Origin: Escallonia rubra
Taxonomy: Eukaryota > Streptophyta > Magnoliopsida > Escalloniales > Escalloniaceae
Reading direction: 5' to 3'
Assembly: GCA_033065855.1 (NCBI GenBank)
Contig: JAVXUO010000331.1
Location: 1-64,000, forward strand
Length of the DNA: 64,000 nucleotides
Numbering within the stretch: position 1 is the first letter of the stretch; every line of letters begins with the position of its first letter. The notes beneath the pieces were generated by a model. The model saw only the letters and a list, made by a program, of their open reading frames with translations, was not told the origin of the DNA and did not search any database. This document shows, piece after piece, positions 13,505-25,239 of the stretch. Made by a program: the position numbers and the translations under genes.

Positions 13505-14180
13505 GGGATTGTTTGATAAAACTTAAATTTAAGTGCTGAAAAAAAAAATTAAGCATTGAATTTTTACTAAAAAATAAGCTGACTTGTTTAGTAAACCAAA
13601 AGTAAATGTGTGAAAGTTATTCCATTTTACCAAAATTATTTATGTACTTTAGAACTTTTTTTTGTGTGGCCAAAATCGTATTAGTGGTAGTGATGATAGT
13701 CGCGTCAGTGGAGATGGAGTAATAAAGTGATGTTAGTGGAGGCAGCAGTGGAAAGGTGGCAATGGTGGTGGTGGTGGTTCTAGTGTAGTGAATACTTAGA
13801 TTGTTTTGGCGGACATGGAAGTGGTGACAGCGGTGATGGTGTGGTGAGGTAGCGGTGTCCTTGTGGCGGTGGTAGTGATTGTGGCTAGGTCGTGGTAGTG
13901 GTAGCAAAAAAAAAAGAATAATGGTTGTGGTGTGGCTGAGGTGGTAGTTATAGTGTGGTGGAGGCGGGGTGTTACTAGCAAATTAATTGAAGTGACATCA
14001 CGGTGCTAATTATTCTTTTTTATATAAAGTTGTGTTAAATAATTTTTTTATCATTTCACTTACAATTAAGTGATAATTATTAAGTAATTTCACCATGACT
14101 TAAAATATTAGTTTATTTTTAGTAAGAATTAATTTTTTGAGTTATACAACGTTAAGCGTCGTCAAACCTATCAAAGATAC
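13505..14180. mobile_element. MITE-like element with GTGGTG triplet core
   Basis: AT-rich ends (GGATTGTTTGATAAAACTT near 13506; GTCGTCAAACCTATC near 14160) are loosely inverted and flank a core at about 13676-13970 of imperfect GTGGTG/GGTGGC triplets. Layout and composition match the other triplet-cored elements in the window. I cannot see an unambiguous target site duplication. Confidence 0.4.
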
Positions 14181-14518
14181 CCTTATTCTATTATTTATTT
14201 ATAATACAATATATAGCTAGTAAATAATGTCTTCTGATTCTTCTCCAGAACTACAAATATACAAAGGTTCCGTGAGAAAGTGACTACAAAATGAGGGATG
14301 AAGTCGGCTGAGATATTGGGGCGGGGCGCACACTGCGGAAACGGTGGTCCACTCTTTCGGAAGAACATACACCTTGCACCAAGATAAACGAGGCACCTGT
14401 CTTTGTGTAGTTTTGTTGTCAGCAGCTAACTTTTATGGTAGTTGCATCCAAAGCATACTCGGCCGCTTTGACTTTAAAATTCATAGGTAGATGGTAATAG
14501 GCCCCATCATCCGTCTAT
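14181..14518. other. Intergenic stretch, nothing recognised
   Basis: No coding signature, repeat or RNA gene is seen between the MITE-like element and the LINE fragment. Confidence 0.4.
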
Positions 14519-14880
14519 TTTTTTTTTTGATTGAACGGAGCAGAAATACAACTACTTAGATACGAGGGTATTCCACCCCAATTACATCTGCTAGAAGCAG
14601 TGGTCTCAGTTTCACATGGGATTGGTTGAGATAAACAAAAGCTTCATCATGTTTAATTCCTAGATTGGCTAGCATATCAGCGCATTGGTTGCCCTCTCTA
14701 AAAACATGTATTATTCTAGACTTAGTCGCTATGAGCAAAAAGCGACAATCTCTCACAATAGTAGACAAAGGATGAAAGGATTCGATCTCAGACGTAGTCA
14801 TCAACTGTTGCGCCATGAGGGTCCAGAACTCCTTTCCAGGCTTGCCCATCATCAGTCTATGGTTTGGGATTATTGTCACT
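14519..14880 (-). mobile_element. LINE 3' fragment: end of RNase H domain and poly(A) tail
   Basis: The minus-strand frame 14556-14879 contains IHVFREGNQCADMLANLG, the typical C-terminal motif of the RNase H domain carried by plant L1 LINEs. A T run at 14520-14528 is the poly(A) tail in minus orientation. Everything upstream of this domain is missing, so it is a strongly 5'-truncated insertion or relic. No clean target site duplication was found. Confidence 0.75.
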
Positions 14881-15377
14881 CTTCATTTCTCTTTGTCCTC
14901 GTTTCTGTTGGTTGCTATTTATTCCACTTTCCTTCTCGAGTGTTGTTCAAACAATATTTGTCCGTCCTCTAAGATGATATGGAAAACATGCCAGTTCAGG
15001 TGGCACCGATTCTCTATGATACATGTTATATTATAGCTGATCTTCATTATTGCAGCATTGATAGGATTACATGCTTACATTTATCAGAGGTCAGATCCTT
15101 AGCAGCTTTTGTGTGTCATGCCCCGTATCTCCGTACATCAGGACTGTGTGCATGAGATTTTGTTGCAATGAAATCTCTCTCTCTACTTCATCTTTTGTGA
15201 TTCCTCGTCTGTGCAAGAACTGGTTTTAATTTGGTGTCACTTGTATTTCTTTTATCTTTACTTTGTTGGTACCTTATGATGGCTAGAGTCGTTCCTTTGC
15301 TTTATTTTGCCGTAATGACTATCTCTATAATTTTTTTTTTATCTATACAATTTAGTGATTTATCAAAAAAAAAAAAA
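14881..15377 (+). mobile_element. Possible plus-strand retroposon 3' end with poly(A) tail
   Basis: The stretch ends in ACAATTTAGTGATTTATC followed by about 14 A (15364-15377). This is the form of a plant non-LTR retroposon 3' end, preceded by a T/C-rich 3'UTR-like sequence. No protein domain is visible and the left border is unclear. It lies back to back with the minus-strand LINE fragment, so these are separate insertions or a rearranged one. Confidence 0.35.
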
Positions 15378-15854
15378 AGTCGTGTTTGAAACCATTCTCC
15401 AATGGTCTAAAAGGAACCCACAACACAATCTACTGCAGCTACTAGCATTTTTGCTTTTCATTTAAAAGGCTAGCTAGCAATAGCTAGCCAAAGTGGTTTC
15501 AAAGCCCAATTTCCACCCTTCAAAGTTCAAGTCAAGCGGGCAAAAGATCCCCCTCCTCTCTCTCTCTCTCTCTCTCTCTCTAGAAACTCCTCGGTGCGGT
15601 TTCACATTTTAAATTACATTTGTGATTTTTGTCCCCTTAATTAATATATGATTTAAGTTCTTTTGAAAGAGAGAGTTGTTAGTTTCGCTGTCATGGATAT
15701 TTGTGTATGTGCACGTGTCTCTTTCTAAAAAGTTTTTCTCATTTGAAGAATGATTTTTATTGATCTCTTTTGGAAGTTAACTACGTGTCCTCCTTCTTCG
15801 ATGTGATTACCTTTCACAATTGAGAAGTCTGATTGTTTGTTATCTTTGAAGATT
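15378..15854. repeat. Intergenic DNA with a (CT)n microsatellite
   Basis: A CT dinucleotide run of about 25 bp lies at 15557-15581. GCTAGCTAGCAATAGCTAGC near 15469-15488 is a short palindromic patch. Nothing gene-like is seen. Confidence 0.6.
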
Positions 15855-16243
15855 TAGGGTCTGTTTGAAATCACTTACAATTTTAATTTTTTGTTTCTAA
15901 AAGAAAATAAAAATAAAAATCAGTTTAATTTTTATTTTTTACAAAAATAAATGAGTTTTTGATTATCCAATTTTTATTTTGAGTTTTTTCTTTGGTGGTG
16001 GTTACCGTGGCAATGGTGGGACGTGGCAGTGGTCGGCGGGCGGCCGTGGCCGGTGGGGGATGGGAGTGGTGGTGATCTCAAAACAAAAATCAAAACTGAA
16101 AACCCAAAACTCCAAAATGAGAGTTTTAAAAAACAGTCATGTTTTAAAAACTGAAAAAAAAAAACGAAAATTGTGTCCCAGAACGTTTTTTTATAAATTG
16201 AAAAAAAAAACTGAAAACTAATCAGTTTTTAAACGGTACCTTA
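15855..16243. mobile_element. MITE-like element with degenerate terminal inverted repeats
   Basis: The left end TAGGGTCTGTTTGAAA and the right end TTTAAACGGTACCTTA are approximate inverted repeats. AT-rich arms rich in AAAACTGAAAA surround a short GGTGGT/GGCGGGCGGCC core (15994-16075). Size and TAGGG-type ends suggest a non-autonomous hAT-like element. No matching 8-bp duplication is visible at this copy. Confidence 0.5.
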
Positions 16244-17590
16244 GTATGCTAGTTTTTGTTTGATCTTTTAAGAAAGCTGATATTTTTGTGGGTTGACAAA
16301 AAGAAAAAGAAAAGATCGTCCACACAAAATGAATAGACTTCAACGGAAGAACTAATTGACTCTACTTCACCTCTTAAATTAGATGACTACTACAAGCCTT
16401 CACTGGATATTTGTTTTGACAAGTCTACTTCGAGTAAGGGTGTGTCATCAGTCATGACAAGTCTACTTTAATGGGTAATGGGTTGATCCACGTAGTTCTG
16501 ATCCGTTTCAACAGTTTTGAATCAGCAATCGAACACCATTTTCAAGGTATGCTTCTTCCAATGCATCGGAGACTTGGCAGCATACAAGACCTAAAATTTG
16601 ATCAAGGGGCTGTCTGTTGAAGTAAAACTGCATCTGCTAGACTTTGGGGGTATACTTCTACCCTTTTTTGGCTTCTTCGGGAAGCCTTCTTACTTCATGT
16701 TTGATTTCTTTTTATGGCAAAAAATCGAAGAAATGAATAGAAATGATTTTTGTAATACTTCCAAGGAGAGGGAGGGACCGCATGGGAGCCAAAGAAGAAA
16801 TGGATAATCTCTTTAAGAGGGTGGGAGACATCATTTTATGTGAAACATAAGTACTCAACACCATCCCTTCTTCACTTTGTACTTGCTCTCTCTCACACAC
16901 AGCAAAAGTTGAAAGCTATAGCCTATGAACACCCTGTCCCTTTCCTTGCCACTCCTTTTGGGGTCTTGCTTTCTTCTTTAAAGATTACATACACTAAATT
17001 CAAGGAGCAGGAGAAATAACTTTTAAAGTCCATATTGGCCACATATAAGTTATAATTCTGATTATTACAAAATAAAATATTATATACACTAATGTTTTAC
17101 GTATTTAATTCTGATTATTACGAAATAAAAGATTACATACACTAATTTTCTACGTATTTGTAATCAAATTTTTAATGAAATAAATAAATTGAATAGGCTG
17201 TTGTAAGGGTTACAAGTTAACTCTAAAGATAAATCATTCCACTTCAGCATCCCTCACATCACATAGCGTATGTTTTTTGAGCTTATAACTTCATTTGTGA
17301 GATGAATTGTTAATACCCCTTTTGTGCTGTAGAATACGTGAGACAATCATATGTTAACGTATTTGTTTCGAAGGGTGTTAAAGAGCACATTACGAGAGGG
17401 AATACACAATATTTCAAAAATTCACTCGATTATGACAGTACTTTAACAATTTCCTTTCCGTCGTCCCTCTCTTGGAGCGTTAAGTTTTCGCGTCAAAGCA
17501 TATGCCCAATTATTGAAGCAGATGGTACAAACATCGGGTTTTTCCATCTTTAAGATATTTTGCAGGGAATAAGGACTCTCATTTTTGGGG
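16244..17590. other. Intergenic region upstream of the SPL gene
   Basis: No gene is recognised. A tandem duplication with a 53-bp period lies at 17053-17160, with TAATTCTGATTATTAC starting at 17053 and 17106. An alternating TA run at 17588-17606, just past this stretch, could serve as the TATA region of the SPL gene. Confidence 0.4.
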
Positions 17591-17639
17591 TCATATATAT
17601 ATATATACAAATAATTTTGAGGGCACCCCTGCTCTGCTC

Positions 17640-18000
17640 CCAACATACACAATAACTACCTAACTACTACTACCTCTTTTGCTCTGTCATGTATATCTTC
17701 ATTCATCGCCTACAGGCTAGACCACCCCCTACATAGCCTTTTTGAACCCTTCCTCTACTCCCCATCTTTTGTCAGTTGCCACTTTACTGGTCTATAATGG
17801 AGTCGTTGTCAGAGAATGAATGGCTGAGAAGATCGAGTCAGTCCTCTTGTCTGCTATTATATCTCAACTTTCTTCACTTATTTTGTATATTGTTTTAGAA
17901 AGTAAATGTTCCTTCTTCCATTTTCTTCTTGGAGGTCTTCTCTGCAATTGACTGCTTGTGCTTCCACTTAGCCGAACCTGAGTTTTTGGCCAACTCCGAG
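17640..18000 (+). promoter_or_regulatory. Candidate untranslated leader exon of the SPL gene, with a uORF
   Basis: Inferred from a good donor at 18001 (CCGAG/GTAATTTACG), a matching acceptor ending at 18990, and the TA-rich stretch just upstream. A 33-codon open frame starts at ATG 17797 (MESLSENEWLRR...) and stops at 17898. It is not in the SBP frame after splicing and has no recognised domain, so it is listed as a possible uORF. The true transcription start cannot be read from sequence. Confidence 0.4.
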
Positions 18001-19291
18001 GTAATTTACGTTGTATACAGCTTCTTTAAGTTGAGAAGAACTTAATTTTACTGTATTTAGGATTTCTAATGCATATTCGTATGAGTAATAACTAGACATT
18101 ACTCAGTTCAAAGATTTGTGAATTGGGTTTTTTCTTGGTTTTCCGCTGTTTGTAAGTGAAATAATTCCTCCAATGGAAGGACAAATTAATTGGAAAATTT
18201 CGCATTAGTGTTGCTTTTTTCTTCCTAACTGGAATATGTGGGGCAATAATGTTGCAACTTGCAGGTTGCATAGGAAGCTTGTAAGATATTCTCCCTTTAC
18301 TTTGGCAATAGTTCTCAGTAATTGGGGACATATCTTTGCTCTCTCTTTTCCTGGGAGGGTTGGGAACCGGGGAGTGGGGGGTGGAGTTGAGAATATGATG
18401 TGGGGAAGGAAGGTGGAGCCTTACCATTCTATTCAGTGACCCAACCTTTTGCTCTGGGCTTGCTTATGCTTAATCTCGTGAGGGTGAAAAAAACATAATC
18501 TTGGATGAGTTTGTCAACATCAGTTCTCTTGTCTTGCTAGTACTCTAGTTTCTACTTGAAGGACGATACTCTCTTAAATTATTCACACACACAACATACA
18601 CTAGTATGTATCATGCCCTAACGCCAGAAGCTCTTACGAACTTAAATTTCGCATAGTTTGCAATATGACCGGTCAACCATCCAAGTCTGCACAAGTATAT
18701 GTATCTTTACTTGTGGGATGACAGCTTTGGTGATAATGCCAAATATTTCTGGGATGTACCTTTGAATAGCATGCTAAATTCACTTCAGCAGTTAAGTGCA
18801 CGACGAGAAATGTATTTCTGAACACCTTCTTTTCGGTAAACCGTTTCTCAAGTTACAAAAACTAGGAATTTCATACCAAAACTGAGTTTTGATCTCCATG
18901 CCTGCCTGAAGCCTTCATTTATCTCGATTGTACTTTTATTATTTGACTCAAAAGATAATGCAATCTGATTTTTCTTGTTTATTTCATCAGCACTTGAAGT
19001 GAAGAAGCTATTTGTGTAGAGTCAAATAAATAATTTTATGTGCTTTATGGTGATGAACTAGGTGGGTGTGTGTGGAGAACCCTTGATCCAGAGAAGTAGA
19101 ACAAAGTCTATGTGCTTTAACTGCAGAAGACTGCTTTTGGAACTTAGCTGATCAGAGAAATTAGGGAGCTCAACACTCAACTTTTAATGGTTTGAGCTGC
19201 GTATTAAGAATTCAAAGACATAGAAAGGTTATTGATTGGTAGTTTGGTAATTTCACAGTGGAACAGCATAGGAAGATTTGAAATCTCAGTA

Positions 19292-21447
19292 ATGGAGTCT
19301 TCATCATCAGGATCCTCGAAGAGGGCAAAAGCACCTGGGCAAATCGCCCAAACTGTTTCATGTTTGGTTGACGGTTGCAATTCAGATCTTAGTCAATGCC
19401 GGGAGTACCACCGACGACATAAAGTATGCGAACAGCACTCGAAGACCGCAAAGGTCAAGATTCGGGGTCAAGAGCAACGGTTCTGTCAACAGTGCAGCAG
19501 GTAAATATTAGAATGCTTGCTCGTGTTTTAAATTTCTACATACCTTCTTTTTTCTCCTGCTGGACTTTTTCGACCTTGATGTTTAAAGATCTCGTACCAT
19601 TCTCTCTTGATCTGCTACTTTTATGTGTAATAATGTAACCATTGTAATCACCAGACGCTTGTTAATATCTCTATTGGGTGATTAGCCTTCTTAGTCATAT
19701 GTGTTTTAACCGTGAAAGAAGCTGCATTTGCTTAATAGTGCTCTGTTGAACGGAATTTCTTAGATGGTTCTTGTGATTGGAAACTTCCTTACGTTATTTC
19801 ACAGAGATGGCAGCCAAAAGAGAACTTCATAGAGTTGCTATTGGACTAGTCTGACTTGGCTGCATGTGTCCTGGAAAAGAAATCTCTTTCAACCTTAACA
19901 CTTATCCTAATGTTATATATGGCTTGTTTACAATTTGGAGAAATGGTTTGGTTTAATAGGTTGTAATAGAAATGAATCAGTACTTATTTGCCCTATCAAA
20001 GAGGTATCGGATACTTGTATAAATCTTCCTCTTAGATAATCAATTGTATCTCTCTTCTCTTTCTAGAGTTTTCTTATATTTTTCTGTTGTATAAGTTGAA
20101 TGAAGCTTCTTTGTTAGACTAATGATCACATGAAAACATTTTCAATTTTCAGTGCTTTTACAATGTGTGAACTGATAAAATAGGAGTCAAGCTGAGGTTA
20201 TTGTGAAAACCATGCTGTGATTATGTGAAGGAACCCTCAGCGATTTTCTCATTCTTAACTATAATATTCTCTGATTGCCTTCAGAATTGTCCAATACCAT
20301 TTAGTCAACTGGGTAGAACTGTTTCTTGCAACTCCTCAATTCTATGCTTGTTTTATGAAAATATTTGTTACACTTCTGCTGCTTGTTACATGTCTGGCAA
20401 AAATGTGCGTATTTCCTAGATAAATCTCCCTAATTTTCTTTAGTGGTGCATCTTTTACAGGTTTCACTCACTGGGAGAGTTTGATGAGGGAAAGCGAAGC
20501 TGTAGGAAACGCCTAGATGGCCACAACCGGCGGCGAAGGAAACCTCAGTCAGATTCCCTGTCCAGAACTTCTGGATTATTTCTTCCTGGTCATCAAGGTT
20601 TTTTTTTTTCTTACTTCAGCAGATTATGCAAATGTTTGCCAGAAGCAAAACATATTTATATGGACTAAAAAGTTTTGTACATCCCTTGGACATCTTGAAG
20701 CACGCCCTGCACCTGAAATTTGGTTTTGGGGCGTGTTGGGGGAGTGGGTGGAAGGGGATTGAAATATCCAATCACATACCTGGGGTGTTGAAACTAATGG
20801 TGACTTCTTTTGTCATAGGTACAAGACTTTTGTCATTCGGTACCTCGCAGATACTTCAGAATGCTGCTGCCAGCTCTGCTTGGGCTGGAGCTGCCAAAAC
20901 TGAGAACGATGTGGTGCAATTTAATGGCCATCCTCCCTTGAACTACATTGATCCAGAAAGCTCATTTCCTGTTTCTTCTATGCACAGCTATAAAGGCGTA
21001 AGCCAGTTTCAATTTTCACGAGGCACTGATCACATCCTCCCCGAAGCTTCTGTTTGTCAGCAGCTGCTTCTTCCTAATTCTGCATCAGGAAACGACCGTG
21101 GCAACAGCCCAAAAATGTTCTCTGGTGGATTAAATCGAGCCGGTAACTCCGATCATGCTCTCTCTCTTCTGTCATCAGCGACATCTCAAAGTTGCAGTGT
21201 TGGTTCTAGCCACGTGACGCAGCCTAAACCTGTCACACTTGCACCATCCTCAATCCACAACCTGCACTTCAGCAGTCTAAGTCAGTGCCCTTTTACACGA
21301 GATATGGAAAGCAAGCCAGTAGTGTCTGATCTAGACTCCATTGGTAGGAACTATACAACCCTGCATTTCCAGGGAATGTTTCAGAACGAGCCTGAAGGTT
21401 CATCTGCAAGTGAGGATCAAAAAACTCTCACATTTGGGTGGGAATAG
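19292..21447 (+). CDS. SPL13/SPL16-type squamosa promoter-binding-like transcription factor
   Basis: A plant transcription factor that binds GTAC-core DNA and promotes phase change and flowering. Coding exons are 19292-19500, 20461-20597 and 20819-21447 (324 residues, phases consistent). The SBP domain spans about residues 22-99. Zinc site 1 is C24, C29, C46 and H49; site 2 is C65, C68, H72 and C84. The overlapping nuclear signal is [19 protein letters not shown]. The [14 protein letters not shown] start, [10 protein letters not shown] after the domain and the TFGWE end fit the SPL13/16 clade. The ATG at 19292 is the first in frame. Many SPL13 relatives have a longer N-terminus that I could not find upstream, so this may be a short family form. 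A likely untranslated exon ends at 18000 (GAG/GTAATT), and the leader resumes at 18991 after TTTCATCAG. A miR156 site lies in the last exon. Confidence 0.93.
21155..21174 (+). promoter_or_regulatory. miR156/157 target site in the SPL coding region
   Basis: The sequence ATGCTCTCTCTCTTCTGTCA matches the canonical SPL site GTGCTCTCTCTCTTCTGTCA at 19 of 20 bases, differing only at the first. It encodes the conserved ALSLLSS peptide within the last exon, where SPL family members carry the site. It is expected to mediate transcript cleavage or translational repression by miR156 in juvenile tissue. Confidence 0.95.
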
Positions 21448-22330
21448 CTAGTGTTATTTGAAGTGGATCTGCAACATGTATGAACTAATAAAGTTAGAAA
21501 CCGATGGCTTGTAACTGAAATTCTCAGGTTGACCTTTTGCATATGAATGCTCTCTCCTTCCTTCCTCCATTCTTGCCCATTGATCTTCTTTTTGCCAAAC
21601 CGGCTAACTTATGAACTGCCTTTTCAGAAACCAAGTTAGACATAAAAAAAAGAAGTTTGCAGAATTCTTCGTTCTACCGAAGAATCTGAATAGAGCATAA
21701 TATGTATCTTAGATAGCATTGGTTCTTCAGACCAGAATAGTCCTAGTTGTTTCTTTGACTATCTGAGTCTGATTTGCTCCTATATTTTTGTTCTTCAAAG
21801 CGTATAATCAGAACTCGGCTGTCATGCATAGCGAGGTAGAAATAGTTAAACACACGTTACTATATTCTGTCTAGGCAGGCAACACTAATGCTCCAGAGCA
21901 GGCTCTTGCTGTCTAAACTTTTGTAGGTTTTAATTCTGCTCCTCTTGTGAATTGGGTGGTTAGGGTTGATCAAATGATGAAGGGAAGACGATAAGAAGAA
22001 ATCAGGCTGATAACTTTAAGGTCGGCTAGTGTAAAATCTTACCAAGTTCTCCCTAATCCAAATCTTTTAAAAAGAGTACAAATCTTCAAATTAAAAACAG
22101 AGAGGAATATATCCAACCTTCATTGCTCTTTGGTATCTCAATTTTAATACACAGTAGCTCATGATAACACTGGGCGAGGCATCACTTTCACCCTTTTGGA
22201 GAAGAAACTTATTCCCCTTATTGCTCCAATCAATTCCTAATTACATACAGAGGTCAATGTGTATATATATAGGTAACCTCCCCCTACATAATTATTAGTC
22301 CAAGTATCCTGTTTTGTGCAAGAAGCCAAG
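21448..22330. other. SPL 3' region and promoter of the small downstream gene
   Basis: No further coding exon. A TGTATATATATAGG element at about 22258-22271 is a good TATA box about 60 bp upstream of the ATG at 22331, supporting a separate promoter for the next gene. Confidence 0.55.
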
Positions 22331-22654
22331 ATGGAGCAAGACCATAGGGGAAAAGGGTTCATGAAGAATAAGCTTGTCATGTCTTTCTACCGAGCTGGCA
22401 AGCCTACACCGCCTGTGTCATACGGTGGGAAGGCTAAGCCGAGCTCTCCTTCACCGGTGCACAGGTTGTCGTTCGCTAAGCCCCGCAGCTTTGGTGGTTC
22501 CGATGGCTACGTTCATGGCCCAAACGGTGGCAGCGGCGATCAAAGCGTGGACATGAAGGCTGCAAGTTACATTTCATCGTTCAAGGAGCGGCTTATACTG
22601 GAAGAGTTGGTTGTGAGTACTGAGTATGTTGAGAAGTTTACCAATGATCAGTAA
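22331..22654 (+). CDS. Small basic intronless protein, function unknown
   Basis: An open frame of 107 residues starts at ATG 22331 and ends with TAA at 22652-22654. The protein is basic and rich in Ser, Pro and Gly in the first two thirds (KGFMKNKLVMSFYRAGKPTP, then a low-complexity Ser/Pro stretch). It has a compact, probably helical C-terminal motif, VDMKAASYISSFKERLILEE. There is no signal peptide, membrane segment or known catalytic motif. Coding is supported by the well-placed TATA box and by the C-terminal motif, which resembles those of small plant-specific proteins of unknown function. That resemblance is from memory and is an inference. Function is not assignable. It lies 0.9 kb downstream of the SPL gene on the same strand but has its own promoter signals. 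Confidence 0.7.
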   Translation: MEQDHRGKGFMKNKLVMSFYRAGKPTPPVSYGGKAKPSSPSPVHRLSFAKPRSFGGSDGYVHGPNGGSGDQSVDMKAASYISSFKERLILEELVVSTEYVEKFTNDQ

Positions 22655-24654
22655 AGAGTAGAAAGTGTATACTTCTTATGTTTCCTACTTTCTGTTGTGT
22701 GAAATGTGTGCAAGGTTTCAAGTGACAAAGATGTATCCAAACTTGTTCCAATAAGTATGAGTTTGCTTTATGTGGTTTTCTTCACTTCTTTGGCAAGAGC
22801 TACAAGAAATTGTTAGTTCGAGGTCACTACTTCAAATTCCCGAGGGGTTAGGTTGACTCGAGAGAGCATTCAAGTTGGTAAAGGAAAACGTTTTGCAAGA
22901 AATATTTCCACGATTCGATTTTGCATAAATAATGGTCACGGTTGCACGATGCCCTTCGGTCACACTTTTCGAGATGAATATTGGTTTTAGTCCCACTTTT
23001 AGTTCGGAACCTAAACTTGGTCTCTCAAATATCCAACCGTCAACATTTTTGCTGAATTTGAACTACTTTTTCCCTCTTGGTCTTCATTTTCAGGGTAAAT
23101 TCATTTACCTTTCTATATAACTTTTAATATTTATATCGATCAGACTTATCATAGAATTTTGTTAATTGCATACACATCCCGTATGCCGACAACTCTAGTA
23201 TATATAAGTGCAAGACTTTCAGATTAAAACTAAATATCCTCTGTCTATCATTTTATTTTGAATCATAATTTGGGTCCGTACATTTACCATATTCGTTTTC
23301 TTTTTTTATTTTGTGTTTTCATTTTCATTATATTCGAATTCAGTTAAAAAATACGCTCCTGTACTTTTGTCATTTTTACCAAAAAAATTTAGCTACTTTT
23401 TCTTACATTGGGTTAAGTTTTGCTGATAAAAACTGAAAACACCTCCAAACTCCTCGGAGGTGTTTTCAGTTTTTGTCACTATTTGAGTAAATTTATTCGA
23501 AACGAAAGCAGAAAATAATAAAAGTACATAAAAAGAATCATTTTTATCATCATTACAAAAAAAAAAAACAGAAATCGAATATGGTAAACATACGTTCTCA
23601 CTTCTAACCATATCCTCTCCGCGTCATGCATGCATATTCTGTGTATATAGTTGCCACTCCTTTCTTTTTAAATTTTATTCCTTCAAAAGTGAGCTTGTTA
23701 TAATATATTGTTTTAAGTGTTTGGACGAATATGAATGGAAAAGTGTTTTGAACACTTTTTTTTTTCTTTCAGTAATAATATTCCCGTGACTGAAATTTGA
23801 ACTTGATAAGTTTGGCAGATTCTTATCATTTGAATAAATGGCCAAGAATTGATTTGTTTATACAAAAAAGCCAGTCTTATAGCAAAAGCAGTTTCTAGGA
23901 CCTGCCAAAAGATAATCAATAAAATAAAATAAGGTGGATCTTCAGTATCTAAATTTCACTGAGCTCTACCCGAACACCCTCAAGTTACCAAAAGATTCGA
24001 CGCTTTGAAGTGTTTAATTTGCCTTTTGAGTGCATAGTTTTCACCATAATAATGATAGAAATGGCGTAGTAGAATAAAAAACAAAATTTAGCATGAAACG
24101 ACACCGACTCGTTGACAATATGGACCAAGTTTTTGTAAATTAGATACGTCGTCCAGTTGTTTTACCATGCCATCTCCAATCACCCTCGTGTCCATTTTTC
24201 TTTTCTCGGATGATGTTTCGTGTACCTTTTCAAGGTTCATCCGACGTTACTTTGACATGCAATAATCGATCTAAAAAAAATACTTTTGTAGGATGCAAAG
24301 ATTGAGACTTTATGAATTGCGCAGAGTCAGACCACTAGCAGCCCAACTTCCACTGGACTGGGCTACGAAAGTAATTAAATTTAGACCCACTTTAGTTTTC
24401 ATTATAACATTATATTTGGTATGAAGGGGTCTGGAGGTCTGGGCCTGACCATAATTAAAGGTACACATTTTCATCTCGCCAAGTCTGGATTCGGCCCACA
24501 ACCTCTCAGAGCTTGGTAGACTCTTAAGTTGGGTTGTTTCTCAAGTTAGGTTTTTTGTCAACCTTCTAATACTGTAGTACTTTAGCCCAAGTTTCATCGG
24601 TTGAATACTCATAAAAGAAATGGAGCCGGTCTCTTTTTCTACCTTTATGTCTAA
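22655..24654. other. Gene-free AT-rich stretch
   Basis: No gene is supported. The only notable structure is the perfect hairpin at 23428-23474, listed separately. Open frames are short and without family signature. Confidence 0.5.
23428..23474. repeat. Perfect 19-bp inverted repeat (hairpin)
   Basis: AAAAACTGAAAACACCTCC at 23428-23446 is the exact reverse complement of 23456-23474, with a 9-base loop. It is too short for a plant miRNA precursor by usual criteria. It may be a foldback transposon remnant or a local structure. Confidence 0.8.
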
Positions 24655-24662
24655 TCCAAAAG

Positions 24663-25231
24663 TAGGGGTGATCATTTAAACCGTTGAAACCGATCCAACC
24701 GTGAAAACCGAATCAACCAATCCGTCTATTTCCAAACCGATCTAAAAATCAATCGGTTTGGTTTTTTTTTTTCCAAACCGTACATTCAGATCGGTTCGAA
24801 ATTTTTTGAAACCGCATAAATCGAACAAATCGTATATAATATAACATATCTATATTTTTCCATAATCCTAGTTATTTTTTACTAATCTTAATTATCTAAC
24901 CACTCATATAAATTGGGATAAATCCTAAATCCCTTAACGTAACACACATTTTTCACTTACCGCCTACATCTCACTAAGTGTTATTAATTATGATAAAAAA
25001 ATTCAATTTTTTGGAGCTTATTAGTATGTATAAGTTATTAATTTTTGGACCTAAACTTGCCAAAAATTGAGTTTGGCCCAAACGGATTAAACCGTCCAAA
25101 CCAAACCGTTCAACCCGCAGAAACCGAACCGTTCAACTACGGTTCGGTTTTATTTTTTCCAAACCGAGGTTGGTCGGTTCGGTTTGGTATTCAACCTCCA
25201 AACTGAATCAACCGAACCGTGCTCACCCCTA
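24663..25231. mobile_element. Non-autonomous hAT-type element with 8-bp TSD, copy 1
   Basis: The element begins TAGGGGTGATCA and ends TGCTCACCCCTA, an inverted pair. It is flanked by the exact 8-bp duplication TCCAAAAG (24655-24662 and 25232-25239), the size typical of hAT transposition. Subterminal regions are packed with AACCGAACC/GGTTCGGTTT motifs in both orientations. There is no transposase frame. It inserted into an older dispersed repeat that continues at 25239. A second family member lies at 48568-49191. Confidence 0.85.
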
Positions 25232-25239
25232 TCCAAAAG

